Assembly (NCBI RefSeq): GCF_900100925.1
Contig: NZ_FNKO01000001.1
Location: forward strand, 744,001-808,000
Source: Actinopolyspora saharensis
GTDB taxonomy: Bacteria > Actinomycetota > Actinomycetes > Mycobacteriales > Pseudonocardiaceae
Direction of reading: 5' to 3'
Length of the DNA stretch: 64,000 nucleotides
The position numbers and the translations under genes were made by a program. The notes under the pieces are model-generated. The model had not been told where the DNA came from. It saw only the letters and a program-made list of their open reading frames with translations, and searched no databases. Shown here piece after piece: positions 1-7,969 of this stretch. Position 1 is the first letter of the stretch. Every line of letters begins with the position of its first letter.

Positions 1-195
1 GACGATGGCGACCATGCCCAGGAACTGGTCGGTCTCGGTCACGCTCGCGCCTGCGATGAGCAGAGCGGTTTCCCCGGGGACGAGAAACCCCAGCCCGAGG
101 GTGCACTCGCTCAGGGCCAGCACCCCGGCCAGCACCATCACCAGTGGCCACGGAAGCTCCGCCAGGATGGTGAGCCCCTCGCTGATGTTCGGCAT
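1..195 (-). CDS. DedA-family membrane protein, N-terminal part (cut by window edge)
   Basis: The minus strand is open from an ATG at 195 to the window edge, giving 65 residues that begin MPNISEGL. A hydrophobic segment (about residues 15-30) is followed by the GLGFLVPGE stretch, which matches the conserved G-x-x-x-PGE region at the start of DedA/SNARE-associated membrane proteins. These are polytopic inner-membrane proteins linked to lipid flipping and envelope homeostasis. A GAGGAG-like ribosome site precedes the start. The C-terminal two thirds lie outside the window, so the exact subfamily cannot be set. Confidence 0.7.
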   Translation of the reverse strand, partial: MPNISEGLTILAELPWPLVMVLAGVLALSECTLGLGFLVPGETALLIAGASVTETDQFLGMVAIV

Positions 196-402
196 GCACA
201 CTCCTCGTAATCGGGGGCGATGCCGACACCGTACCGACGCTGGTGCTCGTGCGCCGCACCGTTCGGGGCGGCTGTGACGGTATTCGCCGGGGTGTTGCGT
301 GGTGGGCACGCGCTTCCGGGGAGCGGGACGTTCGGGTAGCCGGTGGGCCCGGACACCCGCGGCCGTGGACTCGCTGCGACCGCGGTTGTCTCACAATTCG
401 TC

Positions 403-1134
403 TCAGATTGTGTTGCGTCCGGTTCTGAGATGGCGGTAGAGCGTGGCCCGGGAGACGCCCAGCCGGGAGGCGATCTCCTCGGCGGAGTGCTGTCCGGAGG
501 CGTGGAGCTCGCGGGCGAGTTCGGCGTCGGCGGCGGAGAGCCTCCGGGGGCGCCCGGCGCGAGCGCGGTGGGTGTGCGCCGGTTCCGAGGCCGGCGGGTG
601 GCCGAGCAGGCGCCACACGCCGGTGAGGAGGTGCTCGCGCAGCGCCTCGTCCGACAGGTCCGGCAGCAGCGCGATCGGGTCGGTGAGGGCGGAGAGCGCT
701 TGGGCGAGCACGACCCGCTCGGCGGGGCCCGCGTTCGTGCCCGCCGCGGTGTCGATGGCGCGGTCCATCACCGTCAGCACGCGGGTGAACGCCTCCGAGG
801 GGACGGAGGCCAGCTCGCGCAGCAGTGCGAGCAGGGTTCCGCGGTAGCGCAGGAAGATCTCCACCCAGCCGGTCATCAGTCTCGTGCGCACCGTGCCGAG
901 GTCCTCCTGCCGGGCCGCCTCGGCGAGCACCTGCTCGAGTTCGGTGGTCATCGGGTCGAGCAGGTGGGTGAGGATCTCGGCTTTCGAGGTGAAGTGGTGG
1001 TACAGCGCGGGTTTGGTGATGCCGATCCGGTCGGCGATCTCCTGCAGGGTCGTGGGGTGGTAGCCGCGTTCGACGAACAGCTGCTCCGCCGTGGCCAGGA
1101 TGCGCGTGCGCGTGTCCGCCTGTCGCTCCACCAT
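403..1134 (-). CDS. TetR-family repressor with an extra C-terminal resolvase-like HTH
   Basis: The protein has 243 residues. Residues 8-52 form a TetR_N helix-turn-helix with the signature IADRIGITKPALYHHF. A ligand-binding helical domain follows. Unusually, residues from about 195 to the end carry a second helix-turn-helix (EEIASRLGVSRATLYRHL, preceded by GRPRRLS) of the kind found at the C-terminus of Hin-type resolvases. The gene is divergent from the cytochrome P450, and a CTTACC-AAA-GGTAAG palindrome lies between them, so it probably represses the P450 and itself. The ligand cannot be inferred. Confidence 0.88.
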   Translation of the reverse strand: MVERQADTRTRILATAEQLFVERGYHPTTLQEIADRIGITKPALYHHFTSKAEILTHLLDPMTTELEQVLAEAARQEDLGTVRTRLMTGWVEIFLRYRGTLLALLRELASVPSEAFTRVLTVMDRAIDTAAGTNAGPAERVVLAQALSALTDPIALLPDLSDEALREHLLTGVWRLLGHPPASEPAHTHRARAGRPRRLSAADAELARELHASGQHSAEEIASRLGVSRATLYRHLRTGRNTI

Positions 1135-1174
1135 GCCGGCACTTTACCTCCGGTCGGCACGAGGCGTACCGTCG

Positions 1175-1189
1175 CTTACCAAAGGTAAG
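1175..1189. promoter_or_regulatory. Palindromic operator between tetR and P450
   Basis: Six-base arms CTTACC and GGTAAG are separated by AAA, in the divergent gap between the TetR gene (start 1134) and the P450. A related TTTACC half-site lies at 1143-1148. Symmetry and position fit a TetR operator; binding is inferred. Confidence 0.6.
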
Positions 1190-1214
1190 TGACTTCCGCG
1201 AGGAGATGAGCGGC

Positions 1215-2483
1215 ATGGTGGCCAGTCCCGCAGCAGACGACGGCCCGGTGGTGTCCGAGTCCGGGGCCTGCGCTCCGGAGGTGCGGCACCCGATCACGCT
1301 CGGCAGCCCGGAGTTCGTGGCCGCTCCGCAGGCGCACTGCACCTGGTTGCGGACCCACGCTCCGGTGTATCGGGGCCGGATCGACTCAGCCCTGGTCGAT
1401 CAGGACGTGTGGATCGTGTCCCGCTACGCCGACTGCAAGAGCCTGCTCACCGACGACCGGTTTCCGCGCTCCCCGGCGGGAGGTCCGGCCATCGCCGAGG
1501 GGATGCCCGACCACCTGCGGCTGCTGAGCGAGTCGATGATCTACAAGGACTCCCACGAGCACCGGCGGCTGCGCAGGCTGGTGGCCAAGCCGTTCACCCC
1601 GCGCGCCATCGAGCGGCTGGGGCGGCGGGTGAGCGAGCTGGCCCACGGGCTGCTCGACGAGCTCGAGTCCCGGGAGGTGGTCGATCTGCGCAGCGAGTTC
1701 GCCCTGCCCGTTCCGATGACCGTGATCAGCGAGATGGTCGGTGTGGACGAGGCCGACCGCGAGCGGTTCCATCGCGGGATTCAGGGGTTGCTCAGCGGCA
1801 TGGGCGAGTCCGAGCGGGAGGTCGACCACGACGAGGGGGCCGCGCTGGCGGAGTTCGTGCGCGAGCTGATCGAGCGGCGCAGGAGAGCCCCCGGTGATGA
1901 TCTGCTCACCGGGTTGATCCAGGCCGAGGAGCAGGGCGAGCGACTCGCCGACGACGAGCTGGCGGCGATGGTGTTCACCCTGGTCACCGCGGGCTACGAG
2001 ACCACGTACAACTTGATCACCAACGCGGTGGTGGCTCTGCTGGACCATCCTGACCAGCTCGCGCTGCTGCGGGCCGACCCCGCGTTGATGGGCTCGGCGG
2101 TCGAGGAGGCGGTGCGCTACCTCGGCCCCGTGCAGAGCAGCGAGGCCCTCACTGCGGCCGAGGACGTCACCTGGCACGGTCGGACCATCCCCGCCGGTTC
2201 CCTGGTGCTGCCGCTGCTGGCCGCGGCCAACCACGATCCCGCGGTGTTCGCCGCGCCCGAGACGTTCGACATCACCCGCGGCCCGAACCACCACCTCGGC
2301 TTCGGCCACGGGGAGCACTTCTGCCTCGGCGCCAATCTCGCCCGGATGGAGGCCCGGGTGGCGCTGGACGCGCTGCTGCGGCGCAATCCCGGTCTCGCTC
2401 TCGCCGTGGATCGGGAGCAGCTGGCCCTGGAGGCGGTGCCGATGCTGGTGCGCTACCGCAGCCTTCCCGTGCACCTCGGCTGA
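1215..2483 (+). CDS. Cytochrome P450 (bacterial class I, CYP105/107-like)
   Basis: This 422-residue soluble haem monooxygenase shows the I-helix oxygen-binding motif AGYETT (near residues 258-264), a K-helix region EEAVRYLG, and the haem-ligand loop FGHGEHFCLG with the cysteine thiolate near residue 370. Length is normal for bacterial P450s, and there is no membrane anchor. I chose the ATG at 1215 because AGGAG at 1201-1205 sits nine bases upstream; the ATG at 1206 would have no spacing. No ferredoxin or reductase gene is adjacent, so redox partners must come from elsewhere. The divergent TetR suggests induction by a small molecule. The substrate is unknown. Confidence 0.92.
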   Translation: MVASPAADDGPVVSESGACAPEVRHPITLGSPEFVAAPQAHCTWLRTHAPVYRGRIDSALVDQDVWIVSRYADCKSLLTDDRFPRSPAGGPAIAEGMPDHLRLLSESMIYKDSHEHRRLRRLVAKPFTPRAIERLGRRVSELAHGLLDELESREVVDLRSEFALPVPMTVISEMVGVDEADRERFHRGIQGLLSGMGESEREVDHDEGAALAEFVRELIERRRRAPGDDLLTGLIQAEEQGERLADDELAAMVFTLVTAGYETTYNLITNAVVALLDHPDQLALLRADPALMGSAVEEAVRYLGPVQSSEALTAAEDVTWHGRTIPAGSLVLPLLAAANHDPAVFAAPETFDITRGPNHHLGFGHGEHFCLGANLARMEARVALDALLRRNPGLALAVDREQLALEAVPMLVRYRSLPVHLG

Positions 2484-2724
2484 TCCCGCCGGCATCGCCT
2501 TCGGTGCGGGGCCGCGCCGTCGAGGGCCCGCGCGGCGGCGCGATCCTGCGAAGCAGCGGGCGGGGACGTAGCGTCGCGGTTACGCGAGTGCCGCGAGCGG
2601 GCCGGGCTTCTCCGGCAGGGCGGGGCAGGACCGTGCGGGGCCCGCGGTGTTCCTCCCGGCGTCGGGGGTGCGGATCTTCGGGCCCGCGCCGGTGGAGGGG
2701 AACTCCGATCCGGGGAGGTGCGGA

Positions 2725-3387
2725 GTGAGCGGGAATGCTTCGGAAGCCGGTTCGGCGGGTTCGGCGCGGCAGCCGCATCCGGTTCGCTTCGAGGTCGAGT
2801 ACCCGGATCGGGAGCTCGACCGCGTCGGCACGGTCTTCCGGCTGATTCTGGCCGTGCCGATCCTCGTCGTGCTGAGCAGCGTCGGTGGTCAGGCGATGCA
2901 CTTCGACGGGGGCTCGACGGAGGTGGTGCTGTCCACTGCCGGTGGGATGCTCTTCGTCCCGCCGCTGCTGATGCTCCTGTTCCGGCGCAAGTACCCGCGC
3001 TGGTGGTTCGACTGGAATCGCGAGCTGCTGCGTTTCACCAACCGGGTGATCGTCTACCTGGCTCTGCTGGACGACCGGTATCCCTCCACCGACGAGCACC
3101 AGGCGGTGCGCCTCGATTTCGCCGCTCCCGAGGACCGCGCGCTCAACCGGTGGCTTCCGCTGGTGAAGTGGTTGCTGGCCGTTCCGCACTACGTGGTGTT
3201 GTTCTTCCTGGACATCGCGGCGGTGGTGGTCGTGGTGGCCGCGTGGTTCGCGATCGTGTTCACCGGTCGCCATCCGCGGGGGCTGTTCGACTTCCTGGTG
3301 GGGGTGGGCCGCTGGCACAACCGCGTCATCGCCTACGCCTGGATCCTGGTCACCGACCGCTACCCGCCGTTTCGGCTGGCGCCGTGA
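2725..3387 (+). CDS. DUF4389 domain membrane protein
   Basis: The 220-residue protein has hydrophobic segments near residues 34-52, 65-82 and 146-175. The middle carries the tryptophan- and arginine-rich RKYPRWWFDWNRELLRF stretch, and a similar repeat closes the protein (GVGRWHNRVIAYAW). This layout is typical of DUF4389 proteins, which have no established function. The GTG at 2725 is preceded by GGGAGG at about 2714, better than any upstream start. It stands alone on the plus strand after the P450. Confidence 0.8.
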   Translation: MSGNASEAGSAGSARQPHPVRFEVEYPDRELDRVGTVFRLILAVPILVVLSSVGGQAMHFDGGSTEVVLSTAGGMLFVPPLLMLLFRRKYPRWWFDWNRELLRFTNRVIVYLALLDDRYPSTDEHQAVRLDFAAPEDRALNRWLPLVKWLLAVPHYVVLFFLDIAAVVVVVAAWFAIVFTGRHPRGLFDFLVGVGRWHNRVIAYAWILVTDRYPPFRLAP

Positions 3388-3519
3388 CCAGGGGGCGGGT
3401 GCTGCTGACCGCTCGGTGACGGATGCCTCGGCGGGCTGCGTCGTCAGCGTCCGTCGTGGCACTCGTCGAACGGGGTATCTAACTGTTGGCGTTTCTGTGT
3501 CTTTGTGTGTCAGAGCGTG

Positions 3520-3717
3520 TCATTTCGTGCTGCGTCGGGGTGGGTGTTCGTGACGCCAGGCGTGTAGCGCGGTGGGGTCATACAGCACAGTGCGGCCTAC
3601 CTTCACCGGCCGAGGGAAGTCGTCATAGACGTAGGAGTTGCGGTAGAGCGTCTTCACGCTGATACCCAGCAGTTCAGCAGCTTGCGGAGCGGAAACCAGC
3701 CCATCCAAGTTAGCCAT
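3520..3717 (-). CDS. AlpA/excisionase-like small HTH protein
   Basis: The 65-residue protein is almost entirely one winged-helix DNA-binding domain: SAPQAAELLGISVKTLYR followed by a wing containing FPRPVKVGRTVLYD. This is the AlpA/Xis-like (HTH_17) arrangement. It is divergent from the adjacent tnpB, and its ATG lies inside a perfect CCATACT-CA-AGTATGG palindrome, which would suit autoregulation. No integrase is present nearby, so it is either an accessory gene of the insertion sequence or a leftover from a larger element. It lacks the serine-recombinase domain of an IS607 TnpA. Confidence 0.75.
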   Translation of the reverse strand: MANLDGLVSAPQAAELLGISVKTLYRNSYVYDDFPRPVKVGRTVLYDPTALHAWRHEHPPRRSTK

Positions 3718-3729
3718 ACTCAAGTATGG
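3714..3729. promoter_or_regulatory. Palindrome at the divergent hth/tnpB start region
   Basis: Perfect seven-base arms CCATACT and AGTATGG with a CA spacer overlap the start codon of the small HTH gene (3715-3717) and lie 43 bases before the tnpB start. This is likely an autoregulatory operator or an element-end structure. Binding is inferred from symmetry only. Confidence 0.5.
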
Positions 3730-3771
3730 TGTCCTGTGATCAGTCGATCCGCCAGTAGGGAGGTGAACAGC

Positions 3772-5105
3772 ATGGCCACGGTGTTGCAGGCGTACCAGTT
3801 CGCGTTGGCCCCCACCGGGCAGCAGCGGGCCGCGCTGTCCTCCCACTGTGGCGCCCAGCGGTTCGCCTACAACTGGGGGCTGGCTCGTGTGAAGGCGGTG
3901 TGGGACCAGCGGGCAGCGGAACGCACCTACGGCATCGACGAGGACCAGCTCACCCCGAGCGTGTCGTGGTCGGCCTATAGCCTGCGGAAATCCTGGAACA
4001 CCGCTAAGGACGAGGTGGCCCCGTGGTGGGCCGAGAACTCCAAGGAGGCGTATTCCTCCGGACTGGCGAACCTGGCTGAGGCGCGTTGGACAACTGGCAC
4101 ACGTCCCGCACCGGTAAACGCGCCGGCAAGCGGGTGGGGTTCCCTCGGTTCCGGTCCAAGCGCCACCGCTTGTCGTGCCGGTTCTCCACCGGCTCGTTCG
4201 GGCTGTCCGAGTCGGATCGGCGGCATGTGCAGCTGCCCCGTATCGGGCTGGTGCGCACGCACGAATCCACCCGCAAACTCGCCCGACACGTGGAGCGTGG
4301 CACCGCCCGCATCCGGTCGGCGACCGTGTCGTTGCAACGCGGCCGGTGGCACGTGTCCTTTTCCGTGGAGATCACCAAGACTGAACCCACGCCCGCGACC
4401 ACAGGCGGGGAGGTCGGTGTGGACCTTGGCGTGAAGCACCTGGCGGTGCTGTCCACCGGCGAAAGCATCGCCAACCCGAAGCACCTCGACGCCGCGCAGC
4501 GGGAGTTGCGCCGGTGGCAGCGCCAAGCCGCCCGACGCCAAGGCCCAGACAAACGCACCAAGCAGAAACCATCGAACCGGTGGCGCACAACCCAAGCACG
4601 CATCGCCAAGCTGCACACCGCCGTGGCCAACGCGCGCCGCGACGGGCTGCACAAGCTGTCCACCCGGTTGGTGGCCGAGTTCGACACCGTCGTGGTGGAA
4701 GACCTCCACGTGGCCGGGATGGTGCGCAACCGCCGGTTGGCCCGAGCCGTCTCCGACGTGGGCATGGGCGAGCTGCGGCGTCAGCTCGACTACACAACCA
4801 CCTGGTCAGGCCGACAGCTGGTGGTGGCCGACCGTGGGTATCCCAGTTCGAAGACCTGCAACGACTGTGGTGCGGTGACAGCCAAACTGCGCCTGTCCGA
4901 GCGGACATTCACCTGCGATCACTGCGGCTACCGCACTGATCGCGACCTGAACGCGGCCCGCAACCTCGCCGACCTGACGTCCTCCCCGAGTTGCGGGGCG
5001 ACGAAAAACGAGCCCGCTGGAAACCCACATAAGACCAGCCCCGCTGGCAGCGGGTATCGCCACGGGAAGACCCCGACCCAACGGGCCGGGGCCAACGCCG
5101 CGTAG
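3772..5105 (+). pseudogene. tnpB: TnpB-type RNA-guided nuclease, frameshifted
   Basis: TnpB proteins are the RNA-guided DNA nucleases of IS200/IS605 and IS607 elements. Frame one runs from the ATG at 3772 (good AGGGAGGTG ribosome site) through the N-terminal OrfB domain to about 4083. The family sequence then continues in another frame from about 4086, beginning LDNWHTSRTGKR. A net one-base loss, or two-base gain, near 4083-4087 therefore breaks the gene. Downstream everything expected is present: the RuvC aspartate in GVDLGVKHL, the glutamate in VVEDLHV, the zinc ribbon CNDCG/CDHCG and the final aspartate in TDRDLNAARNL. It is either recently inactivated or contains a sequencing error at this point. 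Confidence 0.85.
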
Positions 5106-5160
5106 CAATACGACGGCTCAGGAACGCTTTCACACCTTTCCTGAACGGTGAATGTGAAGA
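4980..5160 (+). ncRNA. Candidate omegaRNA / right-end structure of the tnpB element
   Basis: In TnpB systems the guide RNA scaffold comes from the 3' end of tnpB and the transposon right end. Here the last 100 bases of tnpB are GC-rich and hairpin-prone, and a TCAGGAA (5118-5124) / TTCCTGA (5138-5144) stem lies just past the stop codon. The exact RNA and guide boundary cannot be set from one copy. Confidence 0.4.
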
Positions 5161-5298
5161 CGGTGTTGCCATCCCGTGATCACGGAGTTCGGTGCACGAG
5201 ATCCGGGGAGCACGGGGTGGCCGCGGCGAGCTCGTCCGCTCCGGAACGGGCGAGCAGCCGCTCGTCGTCCCGATTCAGCGTCGAGGGACAGCGCGCTG

Positions 5299-5670
5299 TC
5301 AGTGGCTCAGCCAGCAGTCGAGCACCCAACCGCGCAAGGGGTCGTTGCTCATCTCCACGAAACGCCACTGGTTGGAGGAGTAGTCGCCGCACGAGGCCCA
5401 GTCGCCGGTGGCCTCGTCGCCGTACAGCACGCAGTACTGTCCCTGGCTGGCGTACCCGTTGACCGCGGAATCGAGGAAGGGCGCACGACGTACCCGGATG
5501 TTGGTGCCGAGGAAGTCGCCGCACTTCATCGGGGAGACCTGCTGCTCAGCTACGTGATTCTCGCTCCCCGCGGCCCCTTCGGAGGGGGCGGCCCAAGCGG
5601 GTGTCGCCGGTGCGAGGGCGAGCAGTGCGGCTCCGGCGGTGGCCAGGACGGTTTTCCCGAGTGTTTTCAC
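5299..5670 (-). CDS. Small secreted SH3-like protein
   Basis: The 123-residue protein starts with a clear Sec signal peptide (basic start, hydrophobic run to about residue 22, cleavage after PATPAWA). The mature part includes CGDFLGTNIRVRRAPFLDS and a cysteine-rich tail, which resembles bacterial SH3-like domains that bind cell-wall peptides. Four cysteines suggest disulfides outside the cell. The GTG at 5670 has GGGAGCT upstream. It is transcribed toward the tnpB element, and its function is not known. Confidence 0.7.
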   Translation of the reverse strand: MKTLGKTVLATAGAALLALAPATPAWAAPSEGAAGSENHVAEQQVSPMKCGDFLGTNIRVRRAPFLDSAVNGYASQGQYCVLYGDEATGDWASCGDYSSNQWRFVEMSNDPLRGWVLDCWLSH

Positions 5671-5992
5671 GAGAGCTCCCGGTGTTCTCGATGAGATCCG
5701 TTCTGCTGTCGACGATTCTTCGTCGATCGACGCGGCAGAGCTTAGAGGACGTCGACGAGTACGTGCGGGGAAATCGCGAAAAACGGGAAGTCGGTTCGGT
5801 GCGGACCGGCGTCGTGGTGTTGCGGGAAGGCCCTGGAGGGGCGGCACTGTTTCGTCGCCGCTCGGTTCTCGTGAACGCTTCGGTGCGGTTCGCCGGGATG
5901 TGTCCGAGACGCCGCGGACGGGTCGTGCTCGTGGCTGTTCACGCTTCGGGCCAGCTCCGCGGACCCGATATGGGGAGGAGTGGCCCGAGCGA
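5671..5992. other. Intergenic, no gene seen
   Basis: I see no convincing coding sequence. It holds the upstream region of the secreted SH3-like gene, including a perfect TCGACGA-TTCT-TCGTCGA inverted repeat at 5709-5726 that could be an operator or a 5' hairpin for that gene. Confidence 0.4.
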
Positions 5993-7207
5993 CTACGCGC
6001 GGGCTGGGCCGCGCGGTTCGTAGGCCCAGTGCATCGCCGATTCGAGCGGGCCGCGCCGGAAGCGGCGCAGCCACCACGAGGCCAGCGTCATGAACGTGCC
6101 CACGACCGCGCACCACGCGGCGAGGACCCACCACGGGCGGGCGGGGTCGAGGGTCGTCGCGAGCCCGAGCCCCCAGCCGTAGCACAGCGCGCTGCTGAGC
6201 AGGTTCTGGAACACGTAGCAGGACATGGCCGTCCGCCCGGTCGAGGCCAGACCGCTGCGCAGTGGACCCGGGCGGCCGCTGGTGCGGTGCGCGAGTTCGA
6301 CGATCAGGCCGAGCAGGCCGAACGCGACGACGGGCGGCAGGACGTAGCGGTCCACGAAGAACCACTCCTGCCCGGCGAAGCTGGTCACCAGGTTCGCCGG
6401 GACGCCGAGCCCGAGTCCCCAGCGGATCAGCCGGGTGCGGATCGCGGTCCCGTGCGGGGCGTCGGCGAACGCGCCCGCGCGCATCAGCTCGATGCCGGCC
6501 AGGAACAGGACCGTGCTCATCGGGATCACGATGACCAGCTCGGCCCGGTAGGTTCCGATCTCGGTGATGCGGGCCTGGAGCTGTTCGAGCCAACCGCCGT
6601 GGCTGTACAGCGTGGTGCCCGTCCAGCCCGGGGGTGACAGGGCGACGTGTCCGGTGCGCATCCCGAGGGTGAGCACCGTGATCATGCCGGTGTGCAGCAG
6701 CGCCGCGGTGGCCATCCACCAGTGCCGCACCTTCCTGCGGGCCCCGACGAGCACGGACACGTACATCGCCACCAGCGCGTAGCCCATGAGCACGTCGAAC
6801 TCGAAGATCAGCAGGTAGTGCAGTGCTCCCTCGAGCAGCAGCAGCGCGCACCGCCACAGGTATCTGCCGGGCCATGCTCGTCCGCGGCGGCGCGCGGACT
6901 GGTACTGCAGCTCGAGCCCGACCCCGAACATGATGGACAGCAGCGCCACGGACTTGCCGTTGACGAGGAACAGCAGCAGCGATTCGACCACGTCGGCGAG
7001 TGATCCGTCGCGGTTGCCCATCGCCCGCAGCCATCCGGCGGGCCCGTCGGGGTCGGTGAAGATCCAGATGTTGGTGCCGAGCGTGCCCAGGATCGCCGCG
7101 CCGCGCACCAGGTCGAGTGCCTCGATGCGCTGCGTCGTGCTCGTCGTCGCGGCTTGATCCGGGGTGTGCGCGGGGTGTGTGCTGGGCGCGGGTCGCTGCT
7201 GCTTCAC
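5993..7207 (-). CDS. DUF418 family polytopic membrane protein
   Basis: The 404-residue protein begins with a short polar region, then the RIEALDLVRGAAILGTLGTN motif that opens DUF418/YeiB-type proteins. About ten hydrophobic segments follow, including GKSVALLSIMFGVGLEL, a conserved family stretch. The C-terminal DUF418 region contains PARPWWVLAAWCAVVG and ends after a short basic tail. These proteins are thought to be inner-membrane transporters or acyltransferase-like enzymes, with no proven function. It lies downstream of the two-component system on the same strand, 78 bases away, and may be its target. Confidence 0.82.
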   Translation of the reverse strand: MKQQRPAPSTHPAHTPDQAATTSTTQRIEALDLVRGAAILGTLGTNIWIFTDPDGPAGWLRAMGNRDGSLADVVESLLLFLVNGKSVALLSIMFGVGLELQYQSARRRGRAWPGRYLWRCALLLLEGALHYLLIFEFDVLMGYALVAMYVSVLVGARRKVRHWWMATAALLHTGMITVLTLGMRTGHVALSPPGWTGTTLYSHGGWLEQLQARITEIGTYRAELVIVIPMSTVLFLAGIELMRAGAFADAPHGTAIRTRLIRWGLGLGVPANLVTSFAGQEWFFVDRYVLPPVVAFGLLGLIVELAHRTSGRPGPLRSGLASTGRTAMSCYVFQNLLSSALCYGWGLGLATTLDPARPWWVLAAWCAVVGTFMTLASWWLRRFRRGPLESAMHWAYEPRGPARA

Positions 7208-7285
7208 GCTCGTCGAGCGTAGGAATGCGGACGCGCGCAGTCCTGCACCCGCGGGTGGAATCGCGGGTGGAGATCCGGTGGGAGC

Positions 7286-7969
7286 CTAATCCCGCGTCAG
7301 GCCGTGCTCGTAGGCGTAGCGCACGGCCTCGGCCCGGTGGCGTGCCCCGATCTTGGCGAAGGCGTTGTTGATGTGGGACTTGACCGTGGCTTCGCCGATG
7401 AACAGCTCGCCCGCGATCTCGGCGTTGCTCAGTCCCGCGGCGATGAGCGCGAGCACCTCGCCTTCCCGGGCCGTGAGGCCGTCGGGCGGGTGGTGCTCGC
7501 GGGCAGCGTGCTGGGCTTCGGCGGAAGGCTCTCCGGCAGGGTCGGTCAGCGCCGCGACGAGCCGTTGCGAGACGGGGGCGTTGAACGTGGACTGTCCGGT
7601 GACGGCGGCGCGCAGCGCGGCCTCGATCTCCCCGCGTCCGGTGTCCTTGGTCAGGTAGCCGAGCGCGCCCGCCCGCAGCGCCGCGCTGATCGACCCGTCG
7701 TCCGAGTAGGTCGTGAGCACCACGACCGCGATCTCCGGGTGCTCGGCGCGCAGTCGTTGCGTCGCCTGAACACCGTCCAGCACCGGCATCCGCAGGTCCA
7801 TCAGCACCACGTCGCAGGGGACGGTGGTGATCAGTTCCAGTACCCGGCTGCCGTCGGCGGCGCTGCCGACCACCTCGACACCGTTGATCAGGCCCAGCAG
7901 CGCGACGAGTCCTTCGCGGGTGATCTGCTGGTCGTCGGCGACGATCACTCGGATCGGGTTCGCGGTCAC
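7286..7969 (-). CDS. NarL/LuxR-family response regulator
   Basis: The 227-residue protein has an N-terminal receiver domain (acidic pair at residues 12-13, phospho-acceptor Asp57 in VVLMDLRMP, lysine in YLTKDTG) and a C-terminal LuxR helix-turn-helix from about residue 160 (LTAREGEVLALIAAGLSNAEIA). The GTG at 7969 overlaps the stop of the kinase gene by four bases (GTGA), so the pair is translationally coupled. It would be phosphorylated by the adjacent kinase and act as a transcription factor. The regulon is unknown; DUF418 is the nearest candidate. Confidence 0.93.
   Translation of the reverse strand: MTANPIRVIVADDQQITREGLVALLGLINGVEVVGSAADGSRVLELITTVPCDVVLMDLRMPVLDGVQATQRLRAEHPEIAVVVLTTYSDDGSISAALRAGALGYLTKDTGRGEIEAALRAAVTGQSTFNAPVSQRLVAALTDPAGEPSAEAQHAAREHHPPDGLTAREGEVLALIAAGLSNAEIAGELFIGEATVKSHINNAFAKIGARHRAEAVRYAYEHGLTRD

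Larger units (their letters stand above)
3480..5160 (+). mobile_element. IS200/IS605-superfamily element carrying tnpB (approximate limits)
   Basis: The unit consists of the divergent small HTH gene, tnpB, and a 3' region typical of these elements. No TnpA transposase (Y1 or serine type) is present, so it would have to move with a TnpA supplied in trans, like IS1341-type elements. No terminal inverted repeats are expected for this superfamily and I could not place the left end; the limits are estimates. Confidence 0.6.

Noticed and set aside
3520-3717. TnpA of an IS607 element
   Set aside because: The protein is only 65 residues and has the winged HTH alone, with no serine-recombinase catalytic domain.
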